A DNA stretch of 64,000 bases, from the NCBI RefSeq assembly GCF_001514235.1, contig NZ_KQ948945.1:66134-130133 (forward strand), written 5' to 3'. The position numbers were made by a program, and so were the translations under genes. Under the pieces are notes generated by a model that made no database searches, was not told where the DNA came from, and saw only the letters and a program-made list of their open reading frames with translations. Every line of letters starts with the position of its first letter. Position 1 is the stretch's first letter. This stretch comes from Streptomyces caeruleatus. Lineage in GTDB: Bacteria; Actinomycetota; Actinomycetes; Streptomycetales; Streptomycetaceae. Of this stretch, positions 40,656 to 49,400 are shown one piece after another.

Positions 40656-42215
40656 TCACACGACCTCGACGCCCGGCCGCCCCGCCTCGACTCGCAGCCT
40701 CGCCAGCGTGCTCGGCGTGGCCGCCTGCTGGCGCACCGTGTCCACGATCCGCACCTGCGCGTCGATGCCGTCGCGGCGGATGTCGAAGAGGTGGTAGCCG
40801 CGGTGGGCGTCGAGCAGCTTCCAGTGCGGGTTGTCCGGCAGGCGCGGGTCCCACTCCTTGTGGAAGGCGGCCTGGTCCTGGTCGCCGTTGCTGGAGATGG
40901 ACGTACCGACGAACTCCGCGCCCACGACGGCCGAGTTCGGGTCGGCGTAGTCCTCCTTGAGGTCGCTGATCATCGTCAGATGGCGGTCACCGGAGAACAC
41001 GACCGGGTTGCGGACCTTCTTCAACTCCCGCATCAGGGCGTTGCGTTCGGCCTGGTAGCCGTCCCAGGCGTCGTAGTACCAGAGCTTGCCCTCGCCGACC
41101 TTGAGGTCGGTCTCGGCCATCATGATCTGCGAGCCGATCATGTTCCAGCGGGCCGGCGAGTGCCGCAGCCCGTCGAGCAGCCACTGCTTCTGCTCGGCGC
41201 CGAGCATGGTGAGCGAGGAGTCCTGGGCGCCTTCCTGGCTGGTGGCCTGGTCGCTGCGGTACTGGCGGGTGTCCAGCACGCTGAGCCGGGCGAGGCGGCC
41301 GAACTCCAGACGGCGGTACATCTGGATGTGCGGGCCGTTCGGGACGGCGCTCGCCCTGACCGGCATGTGCTCGTAGTACGCCTGGTAGGCCGCGGTCAGC
41401 CGGGCCACGAACGCGTCGTGCGGCTGCTTGTCCGGGTCCTGCGGGATGTCACCGGCGAAGTCGTTGTCGACCTCGTGGTCGTCGAAGGTGACCACCCAGG
41501 GCGCGTTCGCGTGCATCGCGGCGATGTCGGGGTCGGTGCGGTACTGGGCGTACCGGTTGCGGTACTGGACCAGGCTGTACGGCTCGCCCGTGCCCTCGTG
41601 CCGGCGCACGCCCGTCGCCGACGGGGCCGACTCGTAGATGTAGTCGCCGACGAAGAGGACGAAGTCGGGGTCCTGGTCCAGCATGTCGGCGTACGGCGTG
41701 AAGTAGCCGTGCTGCCAGTTCTGGCAGGAGGCCAGCGCCATGCGCAGCCGGCCGCCGGAGCTCGCCGGGTGGGGTGCCGTGCGGGTGCGGCCGACGGGCG
41801 AGATCTGCCCGCTCACGCGGAAGCGGTACCAGTACGTCCGGCCCGGGCGCAGCCGGCGTACGTCGACGTGGACGCTGTGCCCCAGCTCGGGCCGGGCCTG
41901 GGCGACGCCGCGGCGCACCGGCTTTCTGAACCGCTCGTCCTCGGCGACCTCCCACTCCACGGCCACGGCGCGGTCGGGCATGCCGCCGCCGTTCAGCGGG
42001 TCCGGGGCGAGGCGCGTCCACAGCACGACGCCGTCGGGCAGCGGGTCACCAGAGGCGACGCCCAGGCTGAACACGCCGTCGGGCAGCGGGGTTTCCGCGG
42101 CCCGGGCGGCGGTCGGCAGCCACAGCTGGGCGGACGCCGCCGCGCCGAGCACCGCCGCTCCGGCGGTCAGAAAGCGGCGTCGGTCGGGCGATACGGATCC
42201 GGAAACACCGGTCAT
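40656..42215 (-). CDS. phoD: PhoD-family alkaline phosphatase, Tat-exported
   Basis: A 519-residue extracytoplasmic phosphodiesterase/phosphatase; Bacillus PhoD degrades teichoic acid. A twin-arginine signal (SPDRRRFLTAGAAVLGAA, cleavage near ARAAETP) precedes an N-terminal Ig-like domain and the metallophosphatase core: SCQNW, FVGDYIYE, FDDHEVDND, NMIGSQIMMAE and VFSGDRHLT, the Fe/Ca ligands. ATG at 42215 has GGGGAG 8 nt upstream. Proximity to wall-polymer genes suggests recycling or remodelling. No convincing PHO box (GTTCACC repeats) was seen. Confidence 0.92.
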   Translation of the reverse strand: MTGVSGSVSPDRRRFLTAGAAVLGAAASAQLWLPTAARAAETPLPDGVFSLGVASGDPLPDGVVLWTRLAPDPLNGGGMPDRAVAVEWEVAEDERFRKPVRRGVAQARPELGHSVHVDVRRLRPGRTYWYRFRVSGQISPVGRTRTAPHPASSGGRLRMALASCQNWQHGYFTPYADMLDQDPDFVLFVGDYIYESAPSATGVRRHEGTGEPYSLVQYRNRYAQYRTDPDIAAMHANAPWVVTFDDHEVDNDFAGDIPQDPDKQPHDAFVARLTAAYQAYYEHMPVRASAVPNGPHIQMYRRLEFGRLARLSVLDTRQYRSDQATSQEGAQDSSLTMLGAEQKQWLLDGLRHSPARWNMIGSQIMMAETDLKVGEGKLWYYDAWDGYQAERNALMRELKKVRNPVVFSGDRHLTMISDLKEDYADPNSAVVGAEFVGTSISSNGDQDQAAFHKEWDPRLPDNPHWKLLDAHRGYHLFDIRRDGIDAQVRIVDTVRQQAATPSTLARLRVEAGRPGVEVV

Positions 42216-42329
42216 CAACGAACTCCCCTGCCTCGCTGGCCTCTTGGACACTTCGGATGCTCACGCCCGTGGGCGGTCCGGCTGCTGAACTGCGAGCTTC
42301 GCGTGCATGACAACTAGGGAGACAACAGA

Positions 42330-42373
42330 AGACCCGTCATGGCACGGGAACGTGCCCTTGCCACAACGGGTCT
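42330..42373 (-). terminator. Hairpin after FG-GAP gene
   Basis: Outer arms AGACCCGT (42330-42337) and ACGGGTCT (42366-42373), with imperfect inner pairing, 10 bp from the stop. Confidence 0.6.
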
Positions 42374-42382
42374 GGCGGTCGA

Positions 42383-43870
42383 TCAGTAGTTGAACCCGGA
42401 GCCGAGCTTCGCGTTGGCGGCGACCGTGCCGAGGGTCCCGGCTCCGAAGGTGACGGACCCGGTCGCGGTGACCCCGGCCGACGTCGACCTGAACACCCAC
42501 ACCGACCCGGCGTTCGCGTTCTCCCCCGGTGCGCCGACGACAAGTTCCGCGCGGCCGTCGCCGTCGCCGTCGACCAGATGGGTGGTGCGGCCGAAGGCGT
42601 CGTCGGTCTCCGCCGCGCCCGGCACGCCGGCGGTGTCCTGGTTGACGCCCGTGGCACCGGTGCCTGACAGGCCGCTCGCGGCGCCGCGCAGCACGATCGC
42701 CCCGCCCGCGTTGCTCAGCCCGTCGAAGTCCTCGCCGGGTACGCCCGTCGACACGTCGGCGTACCCGTCACCGTCGACGTCGGCGACCGCGACGTCGGAG
42801 CCGAAGCCGTCGGAGCGCTCGGCCGCGCCCGGGACTTGGGCGCTGTCCTGGTTGACGTACATCGCCTTGGTGCCGACGGGCCCGTTCGCGGAACCCGGGA
42901 CGAAGGCGACCCGGCCACCCAGGGGTATCGGGGTGTCGACGTCGCTGTCGTAGCCGTCGACGGGCCGGCCGACCACGATGTCCTCGTACCCGTCCCCGTT
43001 CACATCACCGAGGTCGAGCGACTCACCGCCCTGCACCCGCCAGCCCCTGCTGTCGCGCAGCACGACCCCCGCGGCGAGCCCGTCCCGCGTGCCCTGCCAG
43101 TACGTGACGCGGCGGGCGTCGTACTCGTCGCCGTCGTTCATGGTGCCGACGACGTCGTCGACGCCGTCGCCGTTCACGTCGCCGGAGGCCAGGTCCAGGA
43201 AACGGGGATCGGAGTCGTCGTGGACGATCTGCTCCCCGGCACTCGTGGAACCGTCCCGTCCGAAGGGGCCCTTGATGACCCGCAGGTTGGCGAGGCCCTC
43301 GACGACGACCAGGTCCGCGGCCCCGTCGCCGTCGACATCCCCGACGGTGAGCTGCGCCCGGGCGCTGAGCCGGTCGTAGGTGTCGTGCCCGTACGCCAGC
43401 GGCGCGCCGCCGGACAGGCCGCCCGCCCCGCCCCAGACCACCTGCACGAGCCCGGTCTCGGCACCGCCCTCGACGGAGTCCTCGCCGGTGACGCCGACGA
43501 CCAGGTCCGCGTACCCGTCCTGGTCGAGGTCGGCGCTGCTGACCGCGCTGCCGAACCCGTCGTCGGTCTCGGCGGAGTCGGTGACGCCGGGGGTGTTCTG
43601 GCTGACCACCTGCCTGGAGCCGGCGTCAAGACCGCTCGCCGACCCGTACACCACGGCGACGTACCCGGCCCGCACCTTCCCGTCGACGGTGGCCTCGGGC
43701 GCCGCGACCGCGAGGTCGGCGTAGCCGTCACCGTTGAAGTCGTCGTGCGCGGGCTTGCCGCTCGGCGCGGCGGCCGGGGCGTTCGTGGGGGTGGCATGGA
43801 CGGCGGGTGCCGTGAGCGCGCCGAGGGCGACGGCGATACCGGTGGCGAGGGCGAGCTTTCTGGGGACCAC
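42383..43870 (-). CDS. Secreted FG-GAP/integrin-like beta-propeller protein
   Basis: A 495-residue exported protein: signal peptide (KLALATGIAVALGALTAPAVHA), then about seven FG-GAP repeats forming a beta propeller, each with a Ca-binding DxNxDGxxD loop (DFNGDGYADLAV, DLDQDGYADLVV, DVDGDGAADLVV, DVNGDGVDDVVG, DVNGDGYEDIVV, DVDGDGYADVST, DGDGDGRAELVV). GTG at 43870 has GGAG 6 nt upstream. Probably a surface or matrix protein binding carbohydrate or protein. A homologous fold is found in integrin alpha chains. Confidence 0.9.
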   Translation of the reverse strand: MVPRKLALATGIAVALGALTAPAVHATPTNAPAAAPSGKPAHDDFNGDGYADLAVAAPEATVDGKVRAGYVAVVYGSASGLDAGSRQVVSQNTPGVTDSAETDDGFGSAVSSADLDQDGYADLVVGVTGEDSVEGGAETGLVQVVWGGAGGLSGGAPLAYGHDTYDRLSARAQLTVGDVDGDGAADLVVVEGLANLRVIKGPFGRDGSTSAGEQIVHDDSDPRFLDLASGDVNGDGVDDVVGTMNDGDEYDARRVTYWQGTRDGLAAGVVLRDSRGWRVQGGESLDLGDVNGDGYEDIVVGRPVDGYDSDVDTPIPLGGRVAFVPGSANGPVGTKAMYVNQDSAQVPGAAERSDGFGSDVAVADVDGDGYADVSTGVPGEDFDGLSNAGGAIVLRGAASGLSGTGATGVNQDTAGVPGAAETDDAFGRTTHLVDGDGDGRAELVVGAPGENANAGSVWVFRSTSAGVTATGSVTFGAGTLGTVAANAKLGSGFNY

Positions 43871-44051
43871 GTCGACTCCGGGAATCGGAAGGGCGGTTGG
43901 AGTGCGCGGCGAGGTTCAAGATCCTCGTCCGCGCCGCCCAGTACGACTCACCGGGGAGCGAGGGGGTTGCCCCGGGGTACGCCGGGAGTTTTCTCGACGT
44001 TAACCAAATCGGCCAGTGGGGGCGGGGGCCTGGGGGCGGCGATTCCCGGGC

Positions 44052-44079
44052 GGGGGCGCCGGCAACGCCGGGCGCCCCC
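44052..44079 (-). terminator. GC hairpin beyond obg
   Basis: GGGGGCGCCGGC pairs with GCCGGGCGCCCCC with one bulged G, 16 bp from the obg stop. Confidence 0.65.
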
Positions 44080-44094
44080 TCAGCCACCGCTTCC

Positions 44095-45540
44095 TCAGAA
44101 CGGCTCGAAGTCGTCGAACTCCTGCGCCGCCTCGTCCCGCTCTGCCTGCTTGTCACGCCGCCGCTGCGCGGCAGGCCGCGGCGCCTCGAAGCGATGGTCC
44201 TCGCCACGCCGGCCGAGCATCTCCGCGCCGGCCATCACGGTCGGCTCCCAGTCGAAGACGACGGCGTTCTCCTCGGGTCCGATGGCGACACCGTCACCGG
44301 AGCGGGCCCCCGCCTTCATCAACTCCTCTTCGACACCGAGCCTGTTGAGCCGGTCCGCGAGATACCCGACCGCCTCGTCGTTGTTGAAGTCGGTCTGCCG
44401 CACCCAGCGCTCGGGCTTCTCGCCGCGCACCCGGAACAGCGGCTCGCCGTCGATCTCCTCGCGGGTCACGGTGAACCCGGCGTCGTCGACGGCCTTCGGC
44501 CGAATCACGATCCGCGTCGCCTCTTCCTTCGGCTTCGCGGCACGCGCCTTGCCGACCAGCTCGGCCAGCGCGAACGACAGCTCCTTCAGCCCGATGTGCG
44601 CGACCGCGGACACCTCGAAGACCCGGTAGCCACGGGCCTCCAGATCCGGCCGCACCATCTCGGCGAGGTCCTTGCCGTCCGGTACGTCGATCTTGTTCAG
44701 GACGACGATCCGCGGGCGGTTGTCGAGCCCGCCGTACTCCCGCAGCTCCGCCTCGATGATGTCCAGGTCGGAGACGGGGTCGCGGTCGGACTCCAGCGTC
44801 GCGGTGTCCAGGACGTGCACGAGCACGCTGCACCGCTCGACGTGCCGCAGGAACTCAAGGCCCAGGCCCTTGCCCTGGCTGGCGCCCGGGATGAGACCGG
44901 GGACGTCGGCGATGGTGTAGACGGTCGAACCGGCGGTCACCACACCGAGGTTCGGCACGAGCGTCGTGAAGGGGTAGTCCGCGATCTTCGGCTTGGCGGC
45001 GCTCAGCACGGAGATCAGCGAGGACTTGCCGGCGCTCGGGTACCCGACGAGCGCCACGTCGGCGACCGTCTTCAGCTCCAGCACGATGTCCTGGAGGTCC
45101 CCCGGCACGCCGAGCAGCGCGAACCCGGGCGCCTTGCGCCGGGCCGACGCCAGCGCGGCGTTTCCGAGGCCGCCCCGGCCGCCCTGCGCGGCGACGTACG
45201 AGGTGCCGTGCCCGACCAGGTCGGCGAGGACGTTGCCGGCCTTGTCCAGCACGACGGTGCCGTCCGGCACGGGGAGGACCAGGTCCTGGCCGTCCTTGCC
45301 GGACCGGTTGCCTCCCTCGCCGGGCTTGCCGTTGGTGGCCTTGCGGTGCGGGGAGTGGTGGTAGTCGAGCAGCGTGGTGATCGACTGGTCCACGGTGAGG
45401 ATCACGTCCCCGCCGCGCCCGCCGTTGCCGCCGTCGGGCCCGCCGAGCGGCTTGAACTTCTCCCGGTGGACGGAGGCACAGCCGTGGCCTCCGCTACCCG
45501 CGGCGACATGCAGCTCGACGCGGTCCACGAAGGTGGTCAT
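44095..45540 (-). CDS. obgE: GTPase Obg/CgtA
   Basis: Essential GTPase acting in 50S assembly and, in Streptomyces, in the onset of aerial growth. The 481-residue product has the glycine-rich Obg fold (residues 1-158), the G domain with GYPSAGKSS near 161, DVPGLIPGAS and NKID, and a C-terminal OCT domain with a long acidic tail. ATG at 45540. It follows rplU-rpmA, separated by a hairpin (45593-45631) that may reduce read-through from the ribosomal-protein promoter. Confidence 0.97.
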   Translation of the reverse strand: MTTFVDRVELHVAAGSGGHGCASVHREKFKPLGGPDGGNGGRGGDVILTVDQSITTLLDYHHSPHRKATNGKPGEGGNRSGKDGQDLVLPVPDGTVVLDKAGNVLADLVGHGTSYVAAQGGRGGLGNAALASARRKAPGFALLGVPGDLQDIVLELKTVADVALVGYPSAGKSSLISVLSAAKPKIADYPFTTLVPNLGVVTAGSTVYTIADVPGLIPGASQGKGLGLEFLRHVERCSVLVHVLDTATLESDRDPVSDLDIIEAELREYGGLDNRPRIVVLNKIDVPDGKDLAEMVRPDLEARGYRVFEVSAVAHIGLKELSFALAELVGKARAAKPKEEATRIVIRPKAVDDAGFTVTREEIDGEPLFRVRGEKPERWVRQTDFNNDEAVGYLADRLNRLGVEEELMKAGARSGDGVAIGPEENAVVFDWEPTVMAGAEMLGRRGEDHRFEAPRPAAQRRRDKQAERDEAAQEFDDFEPF

Positions 45541-45592
45541 GGGATGTGCCTCCAGTTACGTACGGGGTGTTCTCTGAGAACCAACACGCGAA

Positions 45593-45631
45593 AGGCGGAC
45601 CCGCTTCCCGTGAGGGAAGTGAGGTCCGCCT
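45593..45631 (-). terminator. Intercistronic hairpin between rpmA and obg
   Basis: Outer stem AGGCGGACC/GGTCCGCCT (45593-45601 with 45623-45631) enclosing CTTCCC/GGGAAG. It lies just after the rpmA stop and 50 bp before obg, so it could be a partial terminator. Confidence 0.7.
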
Positions 45632-45646
45632 CGCGAAAGCTTCCGA

Positions 45647-45901
45647 TCAGGCGACCGGAACGATGTTCACGACCTTGCGGCCACGGTGGGTGCCGAACTG
45701 CACCGAACCGGCCTCCAGGGCGAACAGCGTGTCGTCGCCGCCACGGCCGACGCCCGCGCCCGGGTGGAAGTGGGTGCCGCGCTGACGGACCAGGATCTCG
45801 CCCGCGTTGACGACCTGACCACCGAAGCGCTTCACGCCGAGGCGCTGAGCGTTGGAGTCACGACCGTTACGGGTGGACGATGCGCCCTTCTTGTGTGCCA
45901 T
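45647..45901 (-). CDS. rpmA: 50S ribosomal protein L27
   Basis: An 84-residue protein of the peptidyl-transferase region whose N-terminus MAHKKGASSTRNGRDSNAQR reaches the active site. Length and signature (GRGGDDTLFAL) are typical. It begins MAHKK, with no N-terminal extension of the kind cleaved in Firmicutes. 14 bp after rplU. Confidence 0.98.
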   Translation of the reverse strand: MAHKKGASSTRNGRDSNAQRLGVKRFGGQVVNAGEILVRQRGTHFHPGAGVGRGGDDTLFALEAGSVQFGTHRGRKVVNIVPVA

Positions 45902-45915
45902 CTCTCCTCAGTCCC

Positions 45916-46236
45916 TTACTTCGCAGCCGCGGGGATCTCAGTGACCTTGATCGCCGTGTACTGCTGGCGGTGGCCCTGACGACGGCGGTAGCCGGTCTTG
46001 TTCTTGTAGCGAAGGATGTCGATCTTGACGCCCTTGTGGTGGTCCACGACCTCGGCCTGGACCTTGATGCCGGCCAGCACCCACGGGTCACTGGTCACAG
46101 CGTCGCCGTCGACAACGAGCAGGGTCGAGAGCTCGACCGTGTCGCCAACCTTGGCAGTGGAAATCTTGTCAACCTCAACGATGTCGCCGACAGCAACCTT
46201 GTGCTGGCGACCACCGCTGCGCACGATGGCGTACAC
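45916..46236 (-). CDS. rplU: 50S ribosomal protein L21
   Basis: Early-assembly 23S rRNA-binding protein. The 106 residues begin VYAIVRSGGRQHKVAVGD and end KVTEIPAAAK; length is normal for actinobacteria. GTG at 46236. First gene of the rplU-rpmA(-obg) unit, driven by a strong promoter at 46355-46383. Confidence 0.98.
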   Translation of the reverse strand: MYAIVRSGGRQHKVAVGDIVEVDKISTAKVGDTVELSTLLVVDGDAVTSDPWVLAGIKVQAEVVDHHKGVKIDILRYKNKTGYRRRQGHRQQYTAIKVTEIPAAAK

Positions 46237-46354
46237 GCGGATCTCACTCTCTCGCTCGGGAACGGCACCCCCGCAGTCCAGCCGCCCGCACGCGGACAGC
46301 CTCTCCAGGGCACCCAGTGCTCCGGAGGAAAAGGGTTTACGGGGATGTGGCGTG

Positions 46355-46383
46355 CCTATATCCACGGACACGCCGACGGTCAA
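46355..46383 (-). promoter_or_regulatory. Housekeeping promoter of rplU-rpmA
   Basis: TTGACC (46378-46383), a 17-bp spacer and TATAGG (46355-46360) on the minus strand, giving a leader of about 112 nt before rplU. Close to the vegetative consensus for Streptomyces. Confidence 0.8.
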
Positions 46384-46430
46384 GGTTACGGGGCCGTGGC
46401 CGAGGGGGTCAAACCGGGTCGGGCCCCGCA

Positions 46431-46465
46431 GGTGTGCGGCCGGTCACGTGGACCGGCCGCACACC
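46431..46465 (-). terminator. Terminator of rne
   Basis: A perfect 15-bp stem (46431-46445 with 46451-46465) with a 5-nt loop, eight bases beyond the rne stop. Confidence 0.9.
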
Positions 46466-46472
46466 CCGCGGG

Positions 46473-49400
46473 TCAGCTCTCGTCGGTGGCGGCCGAGACC
46501 GTGGTCTTCTTCGCCGTCGACTTGGCAGCGGCCGTCTTGGCGGTCTTCGCCGCCTTCTTGGCCGTCGCCTTCTTCGCGACCGTCTTCTTGGCCGCGGTCT
46601 TCTTGGTGGCGGCCTTCTTCGCCGTCGCCTTCTTGGCCGTCTTACGGGCCGTCTTCTTGGCCGGAGCCGTCTCCTCGACGCCCTCCTCGGCGGCCGGGGC
46701 CTCAGCGGTGGCCTCGGCCTCCGCGGCCGGGACGACCACGACGGCCGTGTCCTCGGAGGCGGTCGGCGCGGTGGCCTTGCGCACGGCACGGCGCCGCGGG
46801 CGGGCCGGGGCGGCACTCTCGGCGACCGCTTCGGCCGCCGGCGCCTCGGGCTGCTCCGCCGGAGCCTCGGCCGGGGCCTGCGCCACCTGCTCGGGCGCCT
46901 GCGCCGCGGTCTCGGCGACGGTCACCACGGTGGCCTCTGCGCCCGCGGGCGACCCGGCGGGCGCGGACACCTTGCGGGTGGCGCGACGCCGCGTACGCCC
47001 CTTGGGCGCGGCCTCCTCGACGGCCGGGGCCTCGCTGGCCGCGGCCTCGACGACCGCGTCCTCCACGGCCACCGGCTCGGCCTTCGCCTCGGCGGCCGAC
47101 TCCGGCTGCACCGGGCGGGCGACCTCGTCGGCGACGGTCACGTCCTGGGCCGTGGGAACGGCCTCGGACTTCCTGGGCGCACCCGCCGGAGCGGACGCCC
47201 GCCGACCGCCACGGCGGCGCGAACGGCCACCACGGCCGGCCGCGGCCTCCGCCTCGGCGACGCTGCTGTACAGCTCCTCGTCCGGCGCGAAGGCGGGCTC
47301 CGGGAGCGCGGCGGGCTCGGCTGCCTCGGCGGCGACCTCGGCCTCCGTCTCCGCCTCCTCCTCGGCCGTCTCCTGCGGCTCGACGGCGACGGCTGCCTCG
47401 TGGACGTGCTCCGGACCGGCACCGGCCCGCGCACGCTTCTTGCGCTTGCCGCCGCCTCCGACGGAGGTCGGCTGCTCCATGTGCACGATGACACCGCGGC
47501 CGTTGCAGTGGACGCAGGTCTCGGAGAAGGACTCCAGCAGGCCCTGGCCGACCCGCTTGCGGGTCATCTGGACGAGGCCCAGCGAGGTCACTTCCGCGAC
47601 CTGGTGCTTCGTACGGTCCCGGCCCAGGCACTCCAGCAGGCGCCGCAGCACCAGGTCCCGGTTGGACTCCAGCACCATGTCGATGAAGTCGATGACGATG
47701 ATGCCGCCGAGGTCGCGCAGCCGCAGCTGGCGGACGATCTCCTCGGCCGCCTCCAGGTTGTTCCTGGTGACCGTCTCCTCGAGGTTGCCGCCCTGGCCGG
47801 TGAACTTGCCGGTGTTGACGTCGACGACGACCATCGCCTCGGTCCGGTCGATCACCAGCGAACCGCCGCTGGGCAGCCAGACCTTGCGGTCCAGCGCCTT
47901 GGCGAGCTGCTCGTCGATCCGGTACGTGGCGAAGACGTCGACCTCGCTGGTCCACTTCTGCAGCCGGTCGGCGAGGTCGGGCGCGACGTGCGAGACGTAC
48001 CCGTGGATGGTCTCCCATCCCTCGTCACCGCTGACGACGACCTTGGAGAAGTCCTCGTTGAAGATGTCCCGGACGACCCGGACGGTCATGTCCGGCTCGC
48101 CGTACAGCAGCGTCGGGGCGTTGCCGTTCTTGGCCTTCTTCTGGATCTCTTCCCACTGCGCCTGGAGGCGCTCGACGTCGCGGCGCAGCTCGTCCTCGCT
48201 CGCGCCCTCGGCGGCGGTGCGCACGATGACGCCCGCGTCCTCGGGGACGATCTTCTTGAGGATGGTCTTCAGCCGGGCGCGCTCGGTGTCGGGCAGCTTG
48301 CGGCTGATGCCGGTCATCGAGCCCTCGGGGACGTACACGAGGTAGCGGCCCGGGAGGGAGACCTGGCTGGTCAGACGGGCGCCCTTGTGGCCGATCGGGT
48401 CCTTCGTCACCTGGACGAGCACGGACTGGCCGGACTTCAGGGCGGACTCGATGCGCCGCGGGCCGTTGGCCATGCCCAGCGCCTCGAAGTTGACCTCACC
48501 GGCGTACAGGACGGCGTTGCGGCCCTTGCCGATGTCGATGAACGCGGCCTCCATCGACGGCAGCACGTTCTGGACCTTGCCCAGGTAGACGTTGCCGACA
48601 TACGAGGTCGCCTGCTCCTTGTTGACGTAGTGCTCGACGAGCACGTTGTCCTCGAGGACGCCGATCTGCGTGCGCTCGCCGCTCTGCCGGACGACCATCA
48701 CGCGCTCGACGGCCTCACGGCGGGCCAGGAACTCGGCCTCGGTGATGATCGGGACGCGGCGGCGGCCCTGCTCACGGCCTTCGCGGCGGCGCTGCTTCTT
48801 GGCCTCCAGACGCGTGGAGCCCTTGATGGACTGCACCTCGTCGGACGGCTCGGCCTTCGGGCGGGGCTCGCGGACCTTGACGACGGTGCGCTCGGGGTCG
48901 CCGTCACCGGGCTCGGTGTCGACGGCGGAGTCACCGGCGCGACGACGACGGCGACGGCGGCGACGGCTGCTGGAACTGGAGCCACCGCCCTCCTCGCGGG
49001 CGTCCTCGTCGTCCTCTTCCTCCTGCTCGGCGGTGTCCTCGGCGTCCTGCTCGGCCTGCTCGGCAGCGGCCTCGTCGCCCTCGGTGTCCTCGGAGTCGGC
49101 GTCGGAGGCCTCACCACGACGACGGCGACGGCCACCGCGGCGACGGCGACGGCGCGAGCCGGTCTCCTCGGTCTCGTCGGAGTCCTCGCCCTCGACGGCG
49201 TCCTCGGCGGCCTCGTCGGCTTCCTCGGTCTCGTCCTCGACGGGGGTCTCGACGGCCTTGGCCTCGGTCTCCTCGCCGGCGCCACGGCGGCGACGACGCC
49301 GCCGCGCGGCCGCGGGCTGCTCCTGAGCCTCCGCCTCCGCCACGTCCTCCGCCACGTCCTCCGTCTCCGCCTCGGCGGCGGCCTCGGCGGCAGCCCGCTG

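Noticed and set aside
42216..42382. PHO box upstream of the PhoD gene
   Set aside because: No GTTCACC-type direct repeats with 11-nt spacing are visible; only GTTGTC pairs with wrong spacing.
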